From NCBI GenBank assembly GCA_019614645.1, contig JABWDB010000004.1, positions 5,580,001-5,644,000 of the forward strand: DNA of 64,000 nucleotides, given 5' to 3'. The notes below the pieces were generated by a model, which ran no database searches, had not been told where the DNA came from, and worked only from the letters and a program-made list of their open reading frames with translations. The position numbers and the translations under genes were made by a program. Source of the stretch: Stratiolaelaps scimitus (taxonomy: Eukaryota; Arthropoda; Arachnida; Mesostigmata; Laelapidae). Of this stretch, positions 58,700 to 64,000 are shown one piece after another (the stretch's first letter is position 1; each line of letters opens with the position of its first letter).

Positions 58700-61255
58700 A
58701 AACCGAAGGAGCTTGAGGCCTAGCTGTCTGCTAGCCTAGCTGCCTTGCGGCTGGTTAGTGTTGCGAGAGCTACGATGAGAGACCTAGAGGGGGACGGAGG
58801 AAGACTCCGCATACTCCATAGCCGCCGCCGTTGCTGCACCCGCTGCGCGGCCAAGGGCTGTCGGCCGGAAACGATAGCTTGCAACTTTGTAGAGGCGCGA
58901 AAAGGTGACTGCGCTGTTGGGGAAAACGCAACAAAGCAGAGAACGGGACTATGAGTGAAGGTGTGTAGAAGGTGGGTGGGACGTACAGAGCGGTAGATGC
59001 TGCGCGTTCTGTTCGCGCTCAGTTGGCACGTTCTGCTGCTGCTACTGCTCGTGCTGATGCTGCTGTTGGGCGGATGCAGGCTGTCCGGTCTGCTCAGCTC
59101 CTGCTCAGGCATGGCCTAGCCTACCATAGAGCCTGCCACGAAGGTGTGTACCGCGATACACGCACCCGTTTACGCCGAAAAGCAAGCGAAGGCGAAAATA
59201 GGGCATGATACGCCAGGGCATGGTAGAAAACCGCCAGGGTACGATAGGAAACGAGGGGCCCATAGGCGGGGGCAGGGCGGGGGCGGCGTTTCGTACGCCC
59301 GAGACAGCAGCAACAGCAGCAGAGGAACAGAGGAGGACACCAGAGAGGCGTTGAATAGGCGTGCGATCCGCGGAATAGCAAAACAGGGATCAAATTGCTC
59401 CGACGCGCCGAGCACAGTCCTGCCCCAAGTAGTCGTCCTCTAGTCCCTCTTGCGTACGAGTCTCTCTCTCGCTCTCTCTCTCTTTCTCCGATGTCTGTTC
59501 GTCCAAGCATTCACCAGCACGAATAATAGGGCCTTCACCGACGCCATTCACCTCTTCCGCCTGCCTTCGTCCGCGTCCACTACAACTACCACTGATACCG
59601 CGGCCCCCACCCCCCCCTGTTCGCTTCTTGTCGTTCGCCACCAACGTCTCTTGCTTCAGTTTTCTTTGTCACCTACGACGATTCCTCGCGCTCGTCCGCA
59701 GGTGCAGCAGCCGCGACAGCAGTCCCAACCCACCTAGTGCTCTGTCCTAAGGGACAACGAAGCGTGTGTGGCAAGGACACGTGACTTGTGGGCTGGGCTG
59801 GCAGGTTGATGGCTGGCAAGCAACTGCACACGGTGGGGTTATGTACACAAACGCATCTGGCGCTATGCATACCCGTGTATGGATAGTGTAAGTGCATATA
59901 GGGCGTCGACAAAAGGACATTAACAAAGGTGTATCCTTCGGAAATATTTTGATTGCTGGAGAATACCGAGCTGAGCAGATGTCTCTGCTGGTCGTCTATT
60001 GTGTTGTGTAATAGTCGCAGCGGGGATGGTAGCTGATTTGCTCGGAGCCACTTTTCTCCGTCGTTTTATTTGTTTTACCTCTGACAAGGTTCGTTCGTGG
60101 CGAAAAAACGAACCCTTGAAGATAGTCTACCAGCCGATGGTAACTGGAACCACGCTGGTGTTCGGCCCATGACGCAATAATTGGACGATTATAATGGACA
60201 CTCACCGTCCACTAGTCTTCGTACTCGTCGCGTTCGCCGTTCAGCGAATACTGACTGATTCTGTTAAGCTGCTGGTCAGCGCTGTGCGCTATTATACGTG
60301 CTGAGGAGACCCACCGGGCTGTGGAGCACCGTTTGGCCTGGTCGTCGTGCAGATCGTCGTTCGTCGGCTCGGCAGGCCTGCGCTGGTGAGCAGGCTGTGT
60401 CCATGTCGAGCGGGCTACGGAAAGTGGACGGGAAGGGCAGGCAGGCAGGCAGCCAGCCATTCAGCCTTTCTTGTTGAATTTTTCTCCTAAGGGCTGTCGT
60501 TTCGAAGTTAGAAAGCGCTGAACGGCCGGCAGGAACGATGGCGCCATGACGGGAAGCTACCATAGACGAACGAACGGACGACGGAAGCGGGGAAACCGAC
60601 CGCGATCCGGAGGACAGCTTTCCATATTTTACGGAACAAGCAGTCAGCGCGCCGGCCACGAAATCCTGTCGGCAGACAGCCGACAGCCGCACACACACAC
60701 GCACGCATACATACAGCGTAGTGGTGACTATGCTGGTGGGTCTTGGTGGTGGAGGTGGTGGTGTGGGAGAATCTTGGGGTCGCTGTTGTCGAGGGGGTCC
60801 CTTCTACCGGAGGAGGCCGACACCGCTGCTGCTGCTGCTGCTGCAGCCGCCACAAGTCTGTGAGGAACAGCCGAGGGCAGCAGTTTGCTTCGTTTTCGTT
60901 TCGCGCTGTTGATATGCGCGTCCCTCCTGCTCCGTCACGCCGTTATTTTGCCTAACCCCTGCTATGGCCCCCGCTGCAATGCCGTCTCGCTTGCAACCGA
61001 CGTCCGTGGCCCGACGTGCTGTCTTCCACGGTCCACGTTAGACGAGGCGAAATGCTTTCTTCTTCTTCTCCTCCGGCCCTCTCTTACTTTTGGCTCCACC
61101 CTGCCCTATTCTCAACTGTGTAGAGGAATTGCATTTTCTTGGGAAGTCAGTCAGTCAGTCTGTCCGCCGGTTGGTTCGGCTGCTCCTCGCCCCCCCCTCG
61201 AGCCCCCGACTCTGCCGCCTGGCCTGCTTGGCTAGGATAGGCGCTTCTGTGGTCC

Positions 61256-62185
61256 GTGCCGTACGCTTATGGATATATAGCCCCTGCCGTGCACAGGCGG
61301 TCGTTGCCCAGCAGAAGCAGTAGGAGAAGTAGCCGTCTAGTCGCTGTGGTGCTGCTATATGCGAGTGCGCACGCCCATGTCTGTCCGACTGAACCGGCTA
61401 TGTTTGTCTATCTGTCTATGGTATGGCCTATCCACACTGTGGTGGCCACCGCGTCTTTGCCCTCCTCGACGGCTGAGGGCTGTACTGTACCCGTTCAGGC
61501 CTCGACAGACCGCGCAGCAGCAGCAGCAGCAGCACGGACAGAAGCAGCAGCGCAGAGGAAGATTGGTTTTCTCGCCGTATCGCTATTACTCTACACTGGG
61601 CGACTGCTGGCTGACTTACCGCCGCCGCCGCCGCCGCCACCACCACTACCACCAGTACCAGCATCACCAGTGGCCCCGCGAACGCTCTTTGCAACTCCGG
61701 GCGTGTGTAGTACCACAGTAGCGGCGGTAGCAGCAGAAGCGGCGGTAGCAGCAGAAACGGCGGCGGCGTGGGGAGTTTGTGAAGCGCATCAAATGTCTCC
61801 TTCGGATGCTCTGCTTCATTATCGAGACCTGCCCCCGGAAGTGCAGGCCCATCGCAGGATTCAGAGATGCATCAGGGGCAAAGAGAAAGCAATGAACGAG
61901 GGACGCACCGACGGAGTGAATAGCGTGGGAAGCCGTCTGGCTATATCAAGCCAAGCGGAGAAAGGATATTTTAGTGAGAAACGCCGGTTCTTTCTGCCTG
62001 GCTGCAACTTGCAGCGGGTTCTACGCCGCCACAGCGCGACCAACGGCTGTACGCCCTGGCAGACGCACAGTGGTGCGTTTAGTAGTGATACTGTCGGCGG
62101 AGCGAGCCAACCACTGGCGACTCCGGACGGAAGACACCAATTTGACTTCCAGTGCGACCTCGGCAGGCCTTCTTGGTGCCACTAG
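61256..62185 (+). other. 309-codon open frame, partly non-repetitive
   Basis: The first two thirds follow the triplet repeats (Ala runs, a Pro run at residues about 122-131). From about residue 178 the composition becomes ordinary: SPSDALLHYRDLPPEVQAHR, then RIQRCIRGKEKAMNEGRTDG and SRLAISSQAEKGYFSEKRRF. No family is recognised. It could be part of a coding exon of a low-complexity regulatory protein, or chance. Confidence 0.22.
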
Positions 62186-62481
62186 CGACAGGCCCGGCCT
62201 GTGCCTCTGTCGTCCCGATCCATCCTGTCAGTTGGCGTCCAGACGACACTACTGCACTACCGTGTACCCCTCCCTCTGGCTCCCTCTCCTCCTTGAGGTT
62301 TGCAAAAGTTTGAAAATGATGGTTGCCGCTCCGTCGGTTGGTGACTTGCAGATGCTCGCCTCCTTTTCCCTTTAGGCGTCTCTTATATGCGTCAGAGGCT
62401 GTTGGGGCCTGTTAAGCCGTCGGCCCGACGACTCGTCTGTTCGTCGGTGAGTTTGGAAGTGCGGCGTAGCGAGCAGCGCGT

Positions 62482-62796
62482 ATGCGGCTGAACTGCTGCC
62501 GCTACCGGCCATGCGCACGTGCCCCGTGGCTGGCCGCAGAATGGGAAACGACTTTACAAATCAGTCCCTTCTTCTTCGCCGCCGCCGCCGCCAACTCAAC
62601 CCGGCAACGGGGGCAACCGAACCGCTGGCCTCGACGACCCCTGGCCTTATCCAGCAGCAAAGCGGGCTCTCCTTCCGACACCGGCAGCACCGATTCCGAT
62701 GGAAAGAAAAGCCAAAGAAGAAGGAGTTCAGGAAACGGACGAGGCGGGCGAGCGCCGAACGAAGGGGCGAATGGCACCGGAACACTTGCTCGCTAG
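62482..62796 (+). other. Open frame with Ser/Gly/Asp/Lys-rich disordered-type segment
   Basis: 104 codons. After an Ala run from GCC triplets it reads ALSSSKAGSPSDTGSTDSDG and KKSQRRRSSGNGRGG, a composition typical of disordered regions in nuclear regulatory proteins. Competing frames in the other plus registers and on the minus strand are also open, so the frame is not certain. Confidence 0.22.
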
Positions 62797-62830
62797 CTAG
62801 CTAGGTAGCTGGCACTAGCGCCAGGGGGCT

Positions 62831-63229
62831 TCAAGCAGTGGCGGGAAGTTGAAGCGAGAAATCGGGAGCGGAGCTGCGGCTGGCTGGCTGGCACAATGGA
62901 TGTGTCGGCATAGCATAAGCGGCGGCGTCGTCGTCGGCCACTGCCACTGCGAGGGTATGGTGGGGGAACAAGCGCGCCAATAGCCACACAGAGGATCCAG
63001 GAGAATTTGCGTCAGGAAGAGTGCCCTGCCGCAGTGCTCCATCGGCAGCCAAGCGGAGGGAATCTGGATAGGGAAACAACGGGGTGCTGGCAGCTCCAGG
63101 GTAAGCGGGTTCCGATTCGCATTTAAGCATCGCCCGCTGCTGCTGTTCAGTCGTCGTCGGGCAGCGTCGGCTGAGGCATCGCCAAGACCCGCTGGAACCA
63201 GCACCCATCCCGTTTGCCGATGCAGACAA
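62831..63229 (-). other. 132-codon minus-strand open frame, competing candidate
   Basis: The translation is fairly ordinary (SEPAYPGAASTPLFPYPDSL; ALRQGTLPDANSPGSSVW; AVAVADDDAAAYAMPTH) and carries no simple-repeat runs. It overlaps the plus-strand exon candidate at 63151-63322, so strand assignment is open. No family is recognised. Confidence 0.18.
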
Positions 63230-63322
63230 CGAAGACGGCGTATCCCTCTGCTCCGATCTGGACGCATTTCGGTGGCCTCCGTTCCTCCTTCGTCTCGGTA
63301 CTCCGCCGCTCAGGCTTCAAGG
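63151..63322 (+). other. Candidate internal exon with splice-like borders
   Basis: The left border follows CTGCTGCTGTTCAG, an acceptor-like pyrimidine-rich end, and the right border is CAAGG|GTAAGT, a near-ideal donor. The frame whose first full codon is at 63153 is open through the exon and meets a stop only across the donor (G-TAA). It encodes an acidic stretch (PIPFADADNEDGVSLCSDLD). No family is recognised. Strength: splice motifs plus an open frame. Weakness: no homology and a competing minus frame. Confidence 0.3.
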
Positions 63323-63580
63323 GTAAGTCCGCGAGGAAATGGGAACGAGACCTGGGGACGTCCAGGGGCCGGTACCGATGCAGGCAGAGAACTAAAACGA
63401 GCCGCCGCTCGAAGGCAAAGCAGGCACATCAGCAACACTACAAGAAAACGAAGCTTAGTCACGTCGCGCCCAATGCTCGCCATTCTCGAGCAGATGTCGA
63501 GCATGCAGAAGTTTTGATGCTGAATGCTTTCTGTCCGCCAACAGCACTTGACCAATCACTATCAGTGGGATAAGGATTCG

Positions 63581-64000
63581 TAGTACTACTACCATCACCA
63601 CTACCTCGTTGCAATGTCGCACGCCGCTTACCGCTTACCGATTTCGGATTTTGTTCCCCTCCGTCCCAACGCTGCAACGCATTTGACACCGTGATATCAG
63701 ACCAGAAATAGGAGCTACTGAAGAGGAGCTACTGTTGGCTTTTGAGGTTTGAGGAGGGCTACTAGCTCAAAAACGGCGCACGGGCAAACCTCAAAGAGAT
63801 GGTCCAAGCGACGGTGGCAGACACCGTTCGTTCCATACTCCTTCGTGACGGTTAGGAGCCACTCGCCGTGTGGGGATCGTTGCCTTTGGCCTTACCAGTC
63901 GCGTCTCTCCACCCCGCCGAGTTGGTGATGATAACAGCACCTAGTGGCTGCGGTGATGTTCTCAGCGGGCGCTTCGACGAGCAACGGCCGTTCTAACCAA
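63581..64000. other. Right edge of the window, no recognised feature
   Basis: CTACTACCATCACCACTACC-type triplets near 63582-63604 and a repeated GAGGAGCTACTG-like motif near 63710-63736. No open frame of note. Confidence 0.4.

Larger units (their letters stand above)
58700..63580. other. Largest GC-rich island with CTG, CAG, CCG, GGCA and TC repeats
   Basis: CpG-rich DNA of nearly 5 kb. Repeats include GCTGCT near 59032-59066, TC at 59460-59488, GGCA at about 60437-60453, CTG at 60824-60843, CAG at 61515-61533, CCG/CCA at 61619-61655 and GCC at 62579-62591. The longest frame is 61256-62185 (309 codons). The right third contains the best exon-like segments of the window. This looks like the 5' part or a large exon region of a host gene, but the gene is not identified. 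Confidence 0.35.

Noticed and set aside
1..64000. CRISPR array, bacterial operon or phage-like system
   Set aside because: No regularly spaced direct repeats with unique spacers, no ribosome binding sites or gene strings, and the repeats and retroelements present are eukaryotic in type.

Overview
The window looks like eukaryotic, probably arthropod, nuclear DNA. The signs are tRNA-derived SINEs, a 5'-truncated non-LTR retrotransposon, a decayed Ty3/gypsy element, abundant microsatellites and the absence of any operon-like run of genes. A mite or other chelicerate is possible, but that is only an inference from the general character of the sequence. I found no complete protein-coding gene with recognisable homology. 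Most open frames are low-complexity by-products of GC-rich DNA. If a host gene is present, the window probably covers introns, untranslated exons and regulatory DNA.

The composition is a mosaic. GC-rich, CpG-containing islands carry CAG/CTG, CCG, TC/GA and GGCC/GGCT-type repeats. They lie at roughly 1-1.5, 5.3-6.9, 23.2-24.6, 26.9-28.8, 30-31.3, 35.6-36.3, 38.2-40.7, 42.1-43.05, 44-44.6, 45.5-49.8, 50.4-51.3, 52.1-52.9 and 58.7-63.6 kb. They are separated by AT-richer spacers with AT, ATT and CA microsatellites. Four of these islands hold open frames of 280-331 codons. The best exon-like segment lies at 63.15-63.32 kb, with acceptor-like and donor-like ends and a frame open throughout.

The mobile DNA is concentrated in the spacers. 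At 11.35-12.04 kb is the 3' end of a jockey/CR1/L2-type LINE on the minus strand. Its coding end is followed by a 3' UTR with a 26-bp tandem array and then a conserved tail. The same tail occurs at the 3' end of three tRNA-headed SINE copies (14.28 kb plus; 15.27 kb and 37.60 kb minus) and in two headless fragments (8.77 and 32.35 kb). This is a SINE family with its presumed LINE partner in one window. At 18.2-19.45 kb is a broken Ty3/gypsy remnant: a tentative gag-like segment, the pre-integrase region, the integrase core and the integrase C-terminus, spread over several frames, with a catalytic aspartate replaced. Other tRNA-like heads lie at 21.0, 29.6 and 52.0 kb. An unclassified short repeat occurs at 13.4, 29.1 and 55.1 kb. 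A striking 20-bp-arm hairpin lies at 3.05 kb.

No CRISPR array, bacterial-type operon, intact tRNA or rRNA gene was seen. Coordinates of islands and repeat edges are judged by eye.
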